Positions 1 through 11,326 are shown, counted from the first letter of the stretch. The stretch: DNA of 64,000 nucleotides from Eutreptiella sp. 'Long Island Sound 2002' (GCA_964036045.1 CAXIWF010000543.1:62001-126000); one strand, 5' to 3'. Numbers and translations: made by a program. Notes: generated from the letters alone by a model not told the origin.

Positions 1-494
1 TACATCACATTCCAACCCATAGTTGCTCACCCGGGATGCTCCCCTTGCTGGTCTCTCCGCTATTTACCACAAACCATACATAAAAAAAAGGCATGTTTCT
101 GGGTAGTTCTCCATAGGCATAGTCGGCAACCCAAGGGACCCCTTCAGGATGTATCCACGGCTTCTGTGCCCCAAGCCAATGGCGTTGGTGAGTTCTCTGG
201 GATCAGGGCATGGACATCCGAACCCGGTTTGCCAAACCAAAACATTGTCCAGCCGCCGCAGCTCCATTAAGGTCCACCGCTCACTAGTAAAATCGGGGTA
301 AAAACTGGGGATGTTTTTCGCCATACAAGGAGGGTGGTGGGTATACTTTGCACTGCACCACGGCCTCCTACCACCTTCAGAATGCATTCCACTTCACAAA
401 TGCCTTCGTTTCTATCATTACATCACATTCCAACCCATGGTTGCTCGACCGGGATGCTACCCTTGCTGGTCTCTCCGCTGTTTACCACAAATCC
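1..494 (+). repeat. Junction region with plus-orientation linker modules (unit 1, left end cut)
   Basis: The tail of one linker-like module (1-77) is followed by about 208 bp of spacer, which contains ATAGTCGGCAACCCAAGG, and a second module at 285-494. The modules are the diverged reverse complement of the linkers inside the satellite: TAGTAAAATCGGGGTAAAAA, CACTGCACCACGGCCTCCTA and GGTCTCTCCGC all have inverted counterparts at 730-1015. The orientation therefore flips across the 1.5-monomer block at 495-729. Position 187 reads GAGTTCTCTG. Confidence 0.8.
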
Positions 495-3400
495 CGCCCT
501 TTCATGTCCCAACACCCCATTCAAAAACACCCACCCCTCCCCCATCCGCATCAACACGCCATACCTACACTTTCGTGCAACCCCCCAAATGTGCTCACAT
601 TCACATTTGCATCCCACCGCACCCATCCAATTCCACACAGGCCACCGTACCCCGCCCTTTCATGTCCCAACAACCCATTCAAAAAGAACCACACACCAGC
701 ATCCGCATCAACACGCCGTACCTACACTTGTGGTAATCACCAGAGAGACCAGCAAGGGGAGCATCCCGGGTGAGCAACTATGGCTTGGAATCTGATGTAA
801 TGATCGAGGGGAGGGCAGCTGTGGAGTGCACCTCATTGCAAAGATGTTAGGAGGCCGTGGTGCAGTGCATGGTACAACCAGCACCCCCTCTGTGTAGCGA
901 AAAACATAGCCGATTTTTACCCCAATTTTACTAGCGAGCGGTGGACCTTAATGGAGCCACCGCGGCTGGAAATGTTTTTGCCTGGCAAAGCCAGTTCAGA
1001 TGTCCATGGCAGCATCGCCCTTTCATGTTCCAACGACCCATTCAAAAACACCCACCCCTCCCCCATCCGCATCAACACGCCATACCTACACTTTCCTACA
1101 ACCCCCCCAATGTGCTTACATTCACATTTGCATCCCACCGCATCCACCCAACCCGGCACAGGCCACGGTACCCCGCCATTTCATGTTCCAACACCCCATT
1201 CAAAAACACCCACCCCTCCCCCATCCGCCTCAACGCGGCATACCTACACTTTCGTGCAACCCCCGAAATGTGCTCACATTCACATTTGCATCCCACCGCA
1301 TCCACCCAACCCCACACAGGCCACCGTACCCCGCCCTTTCATGTCCCAACACCCCATTCAAAAACACCCACCCCTCCTCCATCCGCATCAACACGCCATA
1401 CCTACACTTTCGTGCGACCCCCCGTATGTGCTCACATTCACATTTGCATCCCACTGCACCCACCCAACCCCACACAGGCCACCGTACCTCGCCCTTTCGT
1501 GTTCCAACACCCCATTCAAAAACATCCACCCCTCCCCCATCCGCATCAACACGCCATACCTGCACTTTCTTGCAACCCTCCCAATGTGCTCACATTCACA
1601 TTTGCATCCCAGCGCATCCACCCAACCCGGCACAGGCCACGGTACCCCGCCATTTCATGTTCCAACACCCCATTCAAAAACACCCACCCCTCCCCCATCC
1701 GCCTCAACACGGCATACCTACACTTTCGTGCAACCCCCCAAATGTGCTCACATTCACATTTACATCCCACCGCACCCATCCAATTCCACACAGGCCACCG
1801 TACCCCGCCCTTTCATGTCCCAACAACCCATTCAAAAAGAACCACACACCAGCATCCGCATCAACACGCCGTACCTACACTTGTGGTAATCACCAGAGAG
1901 ACCAGCAAGGGGAGCATCCCGGGTGAGCAACTATGGCTTGGAATGTGATGTAATGATCGAGGGGAGGGCAGCTGTGGAGTGCACCTCATTGCAAAGATGT
2001 TAGGAGGCCGTGGTGCAGTGCATGGTACAACCAGCACCCCCTCTGTGTAGCGAAAAACATAGCCGATTTTTACCCCAATTTTACTAGCGAGCGGTGGACC
2101 TTAATGGAGCCACCGCGGCTGGAAATGTTTTTGCCTGGCAAAGCCAGTTCAGATGTCCATGGCAGCATCGCCCTTTCATGTTCCAACGACCCATTCAAAA
2201 ACACCCACCCCTCCCCCATCCGCATCAACACGCCATACCTACACTTTCCTACAACCCCTCCAATGTGCTTACATTCACATTTGCATCCCACCGCATCCAC
2301 CCAACCCGGCACAGGCCACGGTACCCCGCCATTTCATGTTCCAACACCCCATTCAAAAACACCCACCCCTCCCCCATCCGCCTCAACGCGGCATACCTAC
2401 ACTTTCGTGCAACCCCCCAAATGTGCTCACATTCACATTTGCATCCCACCGCATCCACCCAACCCCACACAGGCCACCGTACCCCGCCCTTTCATGTCCC
2501 AACACCCCATTCAAAAACACCCACCCCTCCTCCATCCGCATCAACACGCCATACCTACACTTTCGTGCGACCCCCCGTATGTGCTCACATTCACATTTGC
2601 ATCCCACTGCACCCACCCAACCCCACACAGGCCACCGTACCTCGCCCTTTCGTGTTCCAACACCCCATTCAAAAACACCCACCCCTCCCCCATCCGCATC
2701 AACACGCCATACCTGCACTTTCTTGCAACCCTCCCAATGTGCTCACATTCACATTTGCATCCCAGCGCATCCACCCAACCCGGCACAGGCCACGGTACCC
2801 CGCCATTTCATGTTCCAACACCCCATTCAAAAACACCCACTCCTCCCCCATCCGCCTCAACACGGCATACCTACACTTTCGTGCAACCCCCCAAATGTGC
2901 TCACATTCACATTTACATCCCACCGCACCCATCCAATTCCACACAGGCCACCGTACCCCGCCCTTTCATGTCCCAACAACCCATTCAAAAAGAACCACAC
3001 ACCAGCATCCGCATCAACACGCCGTACCTACACTTGTGGTAATCACCAGAGAGACCAGCAAGGGGAGCATCCCGGGTGAGCAACTATGGCTTGGAATGTG
3101 ATGTAATGATAGAGGGGAGGGCAGCTGTGGAGTGCACCTCATTGCAAAGATGTTAGGAGGCCGTGGTGCAGTGCATGGTACAACCAGCACCCCCTCTGTG
3201 TAGCGAAAAACATAGCCGATTTTTACCCCAATTTTACTAGCGAGCGGTGGACCTTAATGGAGCCACCGCGGCTGGAAATGTTTTTGCCTGGCAAAGCCAG
3301 TTCAGATGTCCATGGCAGCATCGCCCTTTCATGTTCCAACGACCCATTCAAAAACACCCACCCCTCCCCCATCCGCATCAACACGCCATACCTACACTTT

Positions 3401-6400
3401 CCTACAACCCCTCCAATGTGCTTACATTCACATTTGCATCCCACCGCATCCACCCAACCCGGCACAGGCCACGGTACCCCGCCATTTCATGTTCCAACAC
3501 CCCATTCAAAAACACCCACCCCTCCCCCATCCGCCTCAACGCGGCATACCTACACTTTCGTGCAACCCCCCAAATGTGCTCACATTCACATTTGCATCCC
3601 AGCGCATCCACCCAACCCGGCACAGGCCACCGTACCCCGCCCTTTCATGTCCCAACACCCCATTCAAAAACACCCACCCCTCCTTCATCCGCATCAACAC
3701 GCCATACCTACACTTTCGTGCGACCCCCCGTATGTGCTCGCATTCACATTTGCATCCCACTGCACCCACCCAACCCCACACAGGCCACCGTACCTCGCCC
3801 TTTCATGTCCCAACACCCCATTCAAAAACACCCACCCCTCCCCCATCCGCATCAACACGCCATACCTACACTTTCCTACAACCCCCCCAATGTGCTCACA
3901 TTCACATTTGCATCCCACCGCATCCACCCAACCCGGCACAGGCCACGGTACCCCGCCATTTCATGTTCCAACACCCCATTCAAAAACACCCACCCCTCCC
4001 CCATCCGCCTCAACACGGCATACCTACACTTTCGTGCAACCCCCCAAATGTGCTCACATTCACATTTGCATCCCACCGCATCCACCCAACCCCACACAGG
4101 CCACCGTACCCCGCCCTTTCATGTCCCAACACCCCATTCAAAAACACCCACCCCTCCCCCATCCGCCTCAACACGGCATACCTACACTTTCGTGCAACCC
4201 CCCAAATGTGCTCGGATTCACATTTGCATCCCACCGCATCCACCCAACCCGGCACAGGCCACGGTACCCCGCCGTTTCATGTTCCAACACCCCATTCAAA
4301 AACACCCACCCCTCCCCCATCCGCATCAACACGCCATACCTGCACTTTCTTGCAACCCTCCCAATGTGCTCACATTCACATTTGCATCCCATTGCATCCA
4401 CCCAACCCGGCACAGGCCACGGTACCCCGCCATTTCATGTTCCAACACCTATTCAAAAACACCCACCCCTCCCCCATCCGCCTCAACACGGCATACCTAC
4501 ACTTTCGTGAAACCACCCAAATGTGCTCACATTCACATTTGCATCCCACCGCATCCACCCAACCCCACACAGGCCACCGTACCCCGCCCTTTCATGTCCC
4601 AACACCCCATTCAAAAACACCCACCCATCCCTCATCCGCATCAACACACCATACCTACACTTTCGTGCGACCCCCCGTATGTGCTCGCATTCACATTTGC
4701 ATCCCACTGCACCCACCCAACCCCACACAGGCCACCGTACCTCGCCCTTTCATATCCCAACACCCCATTCAAAAACACCCACCGCTCCCCCATCCGCATC
4801 AACACGCCATACCTACACTTTCTTGCAACCCCCCAAATATGCTCACATTCACATTTGCATCCCACTGCATCCACCCAACCCCACACAGGCCACCGTACCC
4901 CGCCCTTTCATGTCCCAACACCCCATTCAAAAACACCCACCCCTCCTCCATCCGCATCAACACGCCATACCTACACTTTCGTGCGACCCCCCGTATGTGC
5001 TCACATTCACATTTGCATCCCACTGCACCCACCCAACCCCACACAGGCCACCGTACCTCGCCCTTTCATGTTCCAACACCCCATTCAAAAACACCCACCC
5101 CTCCCCCATCCGCATCAACACGCCATACCTGCACTTTCTTGCAACCCTCCCAATGTGCTCACATTCACATTTGCATCCCAGCGCATCCACCCAACCCGGC
5201 ACAGGCCACGGTACCCCGCCATTTCATGTTCCAACACCCCATTCAAAAACACCCACCCCTCCCCCATCCGCCTCAACACGGCATACCTACACTTTCGTGC
5301 AACCCCCCAAATGTGCTCACATTCACATTTGCATCCCACCGCACCCATCCAATTCCACACAGGCCACCGTACCCCGCCCTTTCATGTCCCAACAACCCAT
5401 TCAAAAAGAACCACTCACCAGCATCCGCATCAACACGCCGTACCTACACTTGTGGTAATCACCAGAGAGACCAGCAAGGGGAGCATCCCGGGTGAGCAAC
5501 TATGCCTTGGAATGTGATGTAATGATAGAGGGGAGGGCAGCTGTGGAGTGCACCTCATTGCAAAGATGTTAGGAGGCCGTGGTGCAGTGCATGGTACAAC
5601 CAGCACCCCCTCTGTGTAGCGAAAAACATAGCCGATTTTTACCCCAATTTTACTAGCGAGCGGTGGACCTTAATGGAGCCACCGCGGCTGGAAATGCTTT
5701 TGCCTGGCAAAGCCAGTTCAGATGTCCATGGCAGCATCGCCCTTTCATGTTCCAACGACCCATTCAAAAACACCCACCCCTCCCCCATCCGCATCAACAC
5801 GCCATACCTACACTTTCCTACAACCCCCCAAATGTGCTTACATTCACATTTGCATCCCACCGCATCCACCCAACCCGGCACAGGCCACGGTACCCCGCCA
5901 TTTCATGTTCCAACACCCCATTCAAAAACACCCACCCCTCCCCCATCCGCCTCAACGCGGCATACCTACACTTTCGTGCAACCCCCCAAATGTGCTCACA
6001 TTCACATTTGCATCCCACCGCATCCACCCAACCCCACACAGGCCACCGTACCCCGCCCTTTCATGTCCCAACACCCCATTCAAAAACACCCACCCCTCCT
6101 CCATCCGCATCAACACGCCATACCTACACTTTCGTGCGACCCCCCGTATGTGCTCACATTCACATTTGCATCCCACTGCACCCACCCAACCCCACACAGG
6201 CCACCGTACCTCGCCCTTTCGTGTTCCAACACCCCATTCAAAAACACCCACCCCTCCCCCATCCGCCTCAACACGGCATACCTACACTTTCGTGCAACCC
6301 CCCAAATGTGCTCACATTCACATTTGCATCCCACCGCATCCACCCAACCCGGCACAGGCCACCGTACCCCGCCCTTTCATGTCCCAACACCCCATTCAAA

Positions 6401-6638
6401 AACACCCACCCCTCCTTCATCCGCATCAACACGCCATACCTACACTTTCGTGCGACCCCCCGTATGTGCTCGCATTCACATTTGCATCCCACTGCACCCA
6501 CCCAACCCCACACAGGCCACCGTACCTCGCCCTTTCATGTCCCAACACCCCATTCAAAAACACCCACCCCTCCCCCATCCGCATCAACACGCCATACCTA
6601 CACTTTCCTACAACCCCCCCAATGTGCTCACATTCACA
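495..6638. repeat. Nested 158-bp satellite locus, unit 1
   Basis: The monomer is 158 bp (for example, consecutive ATTCAAAAACACCCACCC starts lie 158 bp apart). It is C- and A-rich and G-poor on the plus strand. Blocks are at 495-729 (1.5 copies), 1016-1882 and 2169-3035 (5.5 each), 3322-5451 (13.5, including one 157-bp monomer) and 5738-6638 (5.7). They are separated by 286-bp linkers at 730-1015, 1883-2168, 3036-3321 and 5452-5737. Linker plus 867-bp block gives a 1,153-bp higher-order period. The last monomer before each linker is a diverged form (AACAACCCATTCAAAAAGAACC). All three plus frames are stop-free through the blocks. The locus ends abruptly inside a monomer at about 6638. Confidence 0.93.
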
Positions 6639-8190
6639 ATGATCTTTCTTCTAATGGGTGGCATAGTGAGAACTCACCCAAAAATTCTGCAATTCAGAAA
6701 CAGAATAAAATTTGTGTTCAGGCATGTCATCCAACAGGCAGTGACCAGTACAGACAGCTCTAATCTGGCATTTCCCCAAAAAATCTGCTCAATTTCGCTT
6801 TGTTCTGCCAGAAAGCCGACCGCCGCAGACATTTCTGCGGATAAGCCCTTATCCGCAGAAAAACGCATTTCTGCGGATAACAGTTGCTCAACTCGCGGGG
6901 CACATTGCAACTGCGACCTTTTTTTTGGACATGCCCAAAAAGTAGGTCGCAATGGACACGGTAACCCAAGAAGTGCTGAACTGGTGCGTTTGCGCAATTT
7001 GTATGCTGCAGCTGATCGCTCTTTCGTTCATCCTGCTGCCGTCAAGAAACGGGTGCCGTACATGGACGCCACAGCAAAGCAGCCGTTGGTAATATCAACC
7101 CCCCCCTGTCCTGTGCCTCTCCTACCCCACGGTCCGTGAATGGGTGAATCTTTTGGTCGTTGGCCACATTTCACCATTGTGGAGTCCCCGAACATTTTGC
7201 CTTGATTTCGAGAAAGAGTTGTGCGGTTTCCGTGTCAACCTGCATCATAACTGTTGTGTTGCACAACTGACACACACAGAGCGCGCTGACACACAACGAA
7301 CACACAGACAGCGCGAGTGGAGACATCGTATTCAAATGAACGAAGTCCTGGTTTGTTACCTTTTGTTGGAATTTGGGGAGTACAGTACAGGTCCACAAGG
7401 TGTTTGTTTCTCTCATTTTGGTGTTCTTGAAGCAATTTTGAAGTTTGAAGTTGGATTTTGATATTTTGTTGCGAATCAGAGTCCCTGTTCCCTGGCGACG
7501 CGCTCGGACAGGGTTACGGCGCTCACAACGTGACGCTCTACGCTGCGCTGACAGCGTTTGACTGTCCTGCGCCACCTGTAGCAGCTAATTCTGTTTCAAT
7601 TCTTCAATTTTGCAAATTTTCAAATTTTGCTCTCTTTTTCTGTCGGCGACGCTTGTCGTAGCTTTTCGACGCGCGAGTGCGTTCGTGGCACTCGTCAACA
7701 CTGGTATTGTGTGTCGACGGCTCTCTTCCAGCGTCTTGCCCAGTTTCAGGGCTTCATCCTGGCCCATTTTGGGTTTTTAGACCTTTTTGGCCTGTTTCTG
7801 GCCAAATGTGCCATTTTTGGCAGGATCGGTCGCAAGCGACAGCTGCGACGCGTGGCGACGCCCTCCGTCGTTCGCCACGGCGCTGCTGGGGCACTCCGAG
7901 TGCGCCTGGGTGTTTTCGAGGTGAGTTTTGGGTCGATTTTGGTCATTTTTCACTCTTTGAGAGAATTTCATCTTTGTGATCATCCATCACCATTTCAAGT
8001 CAATCAGCCTATTTTGGCTGCTCATGTGCAGTCAACTCCTTCGCCAGAGCGAACCTGAAGGACACACTTCCACACTTGCACTCATACACTTACAGAATAC
8101 ACCATGTACGACCCCTATATATACCCATTTGAGTGAAGCCCATGTATCAGAGCGCCCCAAGTCAACTTAGTGAGAGTCTATAGAGCACTC
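6639..8190. other. Gene-free, hairpin-rich spacer (unit 1)
   Basis: Sequence after the abrupt end of the satellite, with no recognisable gene. It contains a palindrome cluster (6832-6880) and an inverted repeat GCGACCT/AGGTCGC (6913-6950). At 7264-7313 it has an isolated two-copy piece of the minisatellite that forms the full array at 8191. A run of small perfect hairpins follows: TTTGGCC/GGCCAAA (7786-7806), CGTGGCG/CGCCACG (7851-7879) and GCACT/AGTGC (7891-7903). A TATATATA stretch lies at about 8115-8122. Copies lie at 26177-27728, 45060-46611 and 61029-62580. Confidence 0.6.
6832..6880. repeat. Perfect palindrome with a third arm (unit 1)
   Basis: TTTCTGCGGATAAG (6832-6845) and CTTATCCGCAGAAA (6848-6861) form a 14-bp perfect inverted repeat with a 2-base gap. 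A third copy, TTTCTGCGGATAA (6868-6880), follows in the first orientation. Identical copies are at 26370, 45253 and 61222. No role is known to me. Confidence 0.85.
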
Positions 8191-8390
8191 GCTGACACAC
8201 AACTGACACACAGAGCTGACACACAAATGACCACAGAGAGCGCGTGACACACAAGTGACACACACAGAGTGCGCTGACACACAAGTGACACACAGACAGC
8301 GCGCTGACACACACAGACAGCGCGCTGACACCCAATGGACACCTATGATGCGCGCTGACACACAACGAACACACAGACAGCGCGCTGACG
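8191..8390. repeat. 20-30 bp minisatellite (unit 1)
   Basis: About seven degenerate copies of GCGCTGACACACAAGTGACA plus a variable CACAGACAGC tail. Codon-like peptides in these frames (Cys/Val/Ser/Ala-rich) are repeat artefacts. Confidence 0.85.
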
Positions 8391-9243
8391 CTTGTAGAAA
8401 TACATCCGGGCATGGCCAATTGCTATGACATTTTCGTTGCTGCCTGCACAAGTCGGAAAATTGGTGCATTGTATTTTGGTCAATGTTTGCTGCCAGTGTT
8501 CAGCATGACTATTTTTTTCCAAAATATGTGGTGTTTTTCATGGTGAGCCTGTGTGGAATGTTCCCTATTGCTTGCTCTATTTGTGGACACTATTGAACAA
8601 TGCTTGTTTTTTCCTCCTCCTACTTTCACTGATGCCAAGACAGTCCAGTGTTGTTGGGGACATGCCATTGCAGTTTGGAGCAGAATTGATGCAACACACT
8701 TCGCTACAACAGGACTTGGCTGGCAAAAATGATGACCAAACAACAGACACCAAAACATTTGTATGTTCAAGCCATGTCTTTTGCAGGGGCAAGCGGAAAA
8801 CCTCAATTGATAAGGCATTGGTTGCAAGTTAAAAGCTTTGTGCATTGGCAAAAGCATGCGATGCAAGAACAACATGTTTGATACACAATCAGGACGGGCA
8901 TGGAATGCATGATTAGACAATTTTTGTATTGGCGAGAGTAGGGGCAGCATGTGTGTTCAACCCATTTTTGCATTTGTGAAAGCTAGGGTTTGGAACTCAA
9001 TTCTGGTTGCATTTCTGAATAAATTAGTGGATTCATGTAGGAGTAGGGGTGCAAAGTGGTGCGAATTCCTACAGCAGTGCGGGTGCAATGGAAAAAGCAG
9101 GGTGCATAATCTCAGCCGATTCTGGTGGCATTGGGGATGCGAATGACCCTTTGTGAATTTTTTTTGTGGTACCTTCGTGTAATTTTTTTCCAGGAAACAG
9201 GAAGTTGACGGTTTTTTTCATTTGCTGTCCCCAAAAAAAAATA
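8391..9243. other. Spacer without recognisable gene (unit 1)
   Basis: I see only short, compositionally ordinary open frames here and none that I recognise. Copies are at 27929-28781, 46812-47664 and 62781-63633. Confidence 0.6.
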
Positions 9244-9828
9244 CATTCACAAGGACCAGGCATTGCTGGGGTAGACATATAGGCATAAAACAATTCCCTA
9301 AAATTTTCCAAGTTTTCGGGCACAAAAACATGGGAACACGTTCTGTGTTTGTGGCCTACACTCTGCAGCCTGACCCACCACTCTGGACTCTCCCTGAACA
9401 AGGGATCTCCAGGGGGTGGGAGCCCATTCACAAGGGCCAGGCATTGCTGGGGTAGACATATAGGCATAAAACAATTTCCTAAAATCTTCCAAGTTTTCGG
9501 GCACAAAAACATGGGAACACATTCTGTGTTTGTGGCCTACACTCTGCAGCCTGACCCACCACTCTGGACTCTCCCTGAACAAGGGATCTCCAGGGGGTGG
9601 GAGCCCATTCACAAGGGCCAGGCATTGCTGGGGTAGACGTATAGGCATAAAACAATTTCCTAAAATCTTCCAAGTTTTCGGGCACAAAAACATGGGAACA
9701 CGTTCTGTGTTTGTGGCCTACACTCTGCAGCCTGACCCACCACCCTGGACTCTCCCTGAACAAGGGATCTCCAGGGGGTGGGAGCCCATTCACAAGGGCC
9801 AGGCATTGCTGGGGTAGACATATAGGCA
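9244..9828. repeat. 181-bp tandem repeat, 3.2 copies (unit 1)
   Basis: Copies start at 9244, 9425, 9606 and 9787 with CATTCACAAGG; the last is truncated after about 42 bp. Copies differ by a few bases. The period is not a multiple of three. Confidence 0.92.
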
Positions 9829-9950
9829 TGCTATTGAGGTATGGAGGACAACATTCATGTGTGTTGCATGGCAATACATTCATTTGGGACGCAAACTCAG
9901 GCACATGGGACCGAACCCAAGCCCAAGGCAGCAGCCAACCCCGGCCCCAA

Positions 9951-10302
9951 GGATGGTTGTTTTCAGTGATAGTCGGCAACTCAAGGCACCCCCCCAGGGC
10001 AACGTGGATGCATTGTCATGGAGCCTGACAGCATGAATGTGACCTCCTAGGTGTCCTCTAGAGGTTCCTGAACCTCAAGCTGAAGAGATGGCCCACAAAC
10101 CTTTTTTTTGTACAAATTTCACCGTTCTACTACGTAACTTTTCGGCCTTTTCAGGATGGCTCTTTTCAGTGATAGTCGGCAACCCAAGGCACCCCCCCAG
10201 GGCAACGTCTATGCATTATCATGGAGCCTGACAGCATGAGTGTGACCTCCTAGGTCTCCTCTAGAGGTTCATAAACCTCAAGCTGAAGAGATGGCCCACA
10301 AA
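9951..10302. repeat. Pair of 149-bp direct repeats upstream of 5S (unit 1)
   Basis: 9951-10099 and 10154-10302 are aligned copies, 203 bp apart, each running from GGATGG through ATAGTCGGCAAC to GAGATGGCCCACAAA. A fragment of the same family (ATAGTCGGCAACCCAAGG) lies in the junction at about 118. The second copy ends 2 bp before the 203-bp repeat that opens the 5S-SL cassette. Copies in unit 2 are at 29489-29637 and 29692-29840, and in unit 3 at 48372-48520 and 48575-48723. Confidence 0.85.
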
Positions 10303-10304
10303 GA

Positions 10305-10507
10305 CAGGAGACAATGGGGTGGGGTGGGGTGGGGGGGGGGGGCATGCGCGCAGTTGAGGCCGCGGTCACATTTTCTCGGCCCATTTGTGCGTGCTTCTTC
10401 ATTACTTGGGCCCTGGTTCCCCGTTTGCAGGGTATCTTTGTCTGATTGTGCCCCATGTGCGGCTCTTAACGGCCGAATCTGTTCGTTGCTGGCCCGTTCG
10501 GATGCGG
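10305..10507. repeat. Cassette-flanking repeat, left copy, with G-run (unit 1)
   Basis: About 200 bp, from CAGGAGACAATGGGG to CCCGTTCGGATGCGG. It starts with GGGGTGGGGTGGGGT plus a 12-G run (10316-10342), a clear G-quadruplex motif. It lies directly upstream of 5S. The right copy is at 11635-11834. Confidence 0.9.
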
Positions 10508-10560
10508 TCCACCCCCCCCCTTTTCCCCGCCCGCAAGCCGGGCGTCCGCGCATGACGAAT

Positions 10561-10679
10561 GCGTACAGCCATACTACTGGGAACACACCTAAACCCGTCC
10601 GATTTCAGAAGTTAAGCCTAGTCAGGCCCAGTTAGTACTGAGGTGGGAGACCACTTGGGAACACTGGGTGCTGTACGCT
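10561..10679 (+). rRNA. 5S ribosomal RNA (unit 1)
   Basis: RNA component of the large ribosomal subunit, transcribed by RNA polymerase III from internal promoter elements. Terminal helix I is perfect: GCGTACAGC (10561-10569) pairs with GCTGTACGC (10670-10678). Helix II forms between 10574-10581 and 10617-10625 with a single bulged C and one G-U pair. The internal A-box region GAAGTTAAGC (10608-10617) and C-box GGTGGGAGACCACTTGGG (10642-10659) are intact, and six T follow directly. The central and 3' parts (GATTTCAGAAGTTAAGCC, GTTAGTACTGAGGTGGG) match the Euglena 5S as I recall it, with a few substitutions. Length of about 119 nt is normal. The 5' end could be one base earlier. Confidence 0.96.
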
Positions 10680-10684
10680 TTTTT
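10679..10684 (+). terminator. RNA polymerase III terminator of 5S (unit 1)
   Basis: A run of six T starts immediately after the closing base of 5S helix I, which is the usual RNA polymerase III stop. Confidence 0.85.
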
Positions 10685-10693
10685 ATTGCCCCT

Positions 10694-11090
10694 GACTCGG
10701 TAGGATCTGCCCGTTCCTAGACAGGCAGATCCTACCGAGTATACAGTCTCCCCGAAAGTACTAAAAATAGCAAATTGTACCAAATCGACGTGAAAATCTT
10801 TGTACCCCCCCTATTTCGAGGTCGCTGATTCCGAAAATGCAATTTTTTTTCGAATCTGAGACAGTGGCGTCGAGATATGAGGGGGTCCAAATGGAGCGCG
10901 CGCGCGACCAAAAACTCGGTAATAACCGCCCCAACCGCCAAATCTGAGTTGATATTCGGATTCAGCGACATCAAAATAGGGGGGGGGGGTACTAGTTTAC
11001 CCATGTAGGTCCCCAGGGGGTCCTGCTCTAACACCACCCCAAAAGGGGTATCCCCATTCGTGGTGAGGAACGGGCAGAGCCTACCGAGTC
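10694..11090. mobile_element. 397-bp terminal-inverted-repeat element between 5S and SL (unit 1)
   Basis: The 25-bp ends at 10694-10718 and 11066-11090 are inverted copies with one mismatch (GACTCGGTAGG and CCTACCGAGTC outermost). The left end is itself palindromic: ACTCGGTAGGATCTGCC (10695-10711) is mirrored at 10724-10740. There is no coding capacity and no convincing target duplication, so it may be a decayed MITE-like element or simply a structured spacer. It contains a GGTCGCTGA motif at about 10819 and its inverse at about 10960; a third copy lies outside at about 11148. Confidence 0.55.
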
Positions 11091-11326
11091 GGTAATAGTC
11101 ACCCATATCCTAAAATGAGCTATTGACACAGTAAACCCCCCCTATTTCGGGGTCGCTGAGTCCAAAACGTCACTCATTTTGCGAATCCGAGACGGTGGCG
11201 TCGAGCTATGGGGGAGGGGGGTCCTAACGAGCGGTGGGGGGTCCGAAAAACCCCCCTTCCAAAATGCGTTCGCATAAGGGCGCTGTCACAAGGACGTTAT
11301 GCTACGCACACCCTTCTTGGAGGCAC

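Noticed and set aside
495-729. CRISPR-like array
   Set aside because: Repeats are contiguous 158-bp monomers without unique spacers, and the genome is eukaryotic.
7800-8020. Dinoflagellate-type spliced leader (CCATTTTTGGC at 7811, AGCCTATTTTGGCT at 8005)
   Set aside because: Only short partial resemblance, no following donor site in the right place, and the true leader in this window is the euglenid type.
10125-10165. U2 snRNA 5' end (CTTTTCGGCCTTTTCAGG)
   Set aside because: Similarity ends after about 12 bases, and the branch-point-recognition region of U2 is missing.
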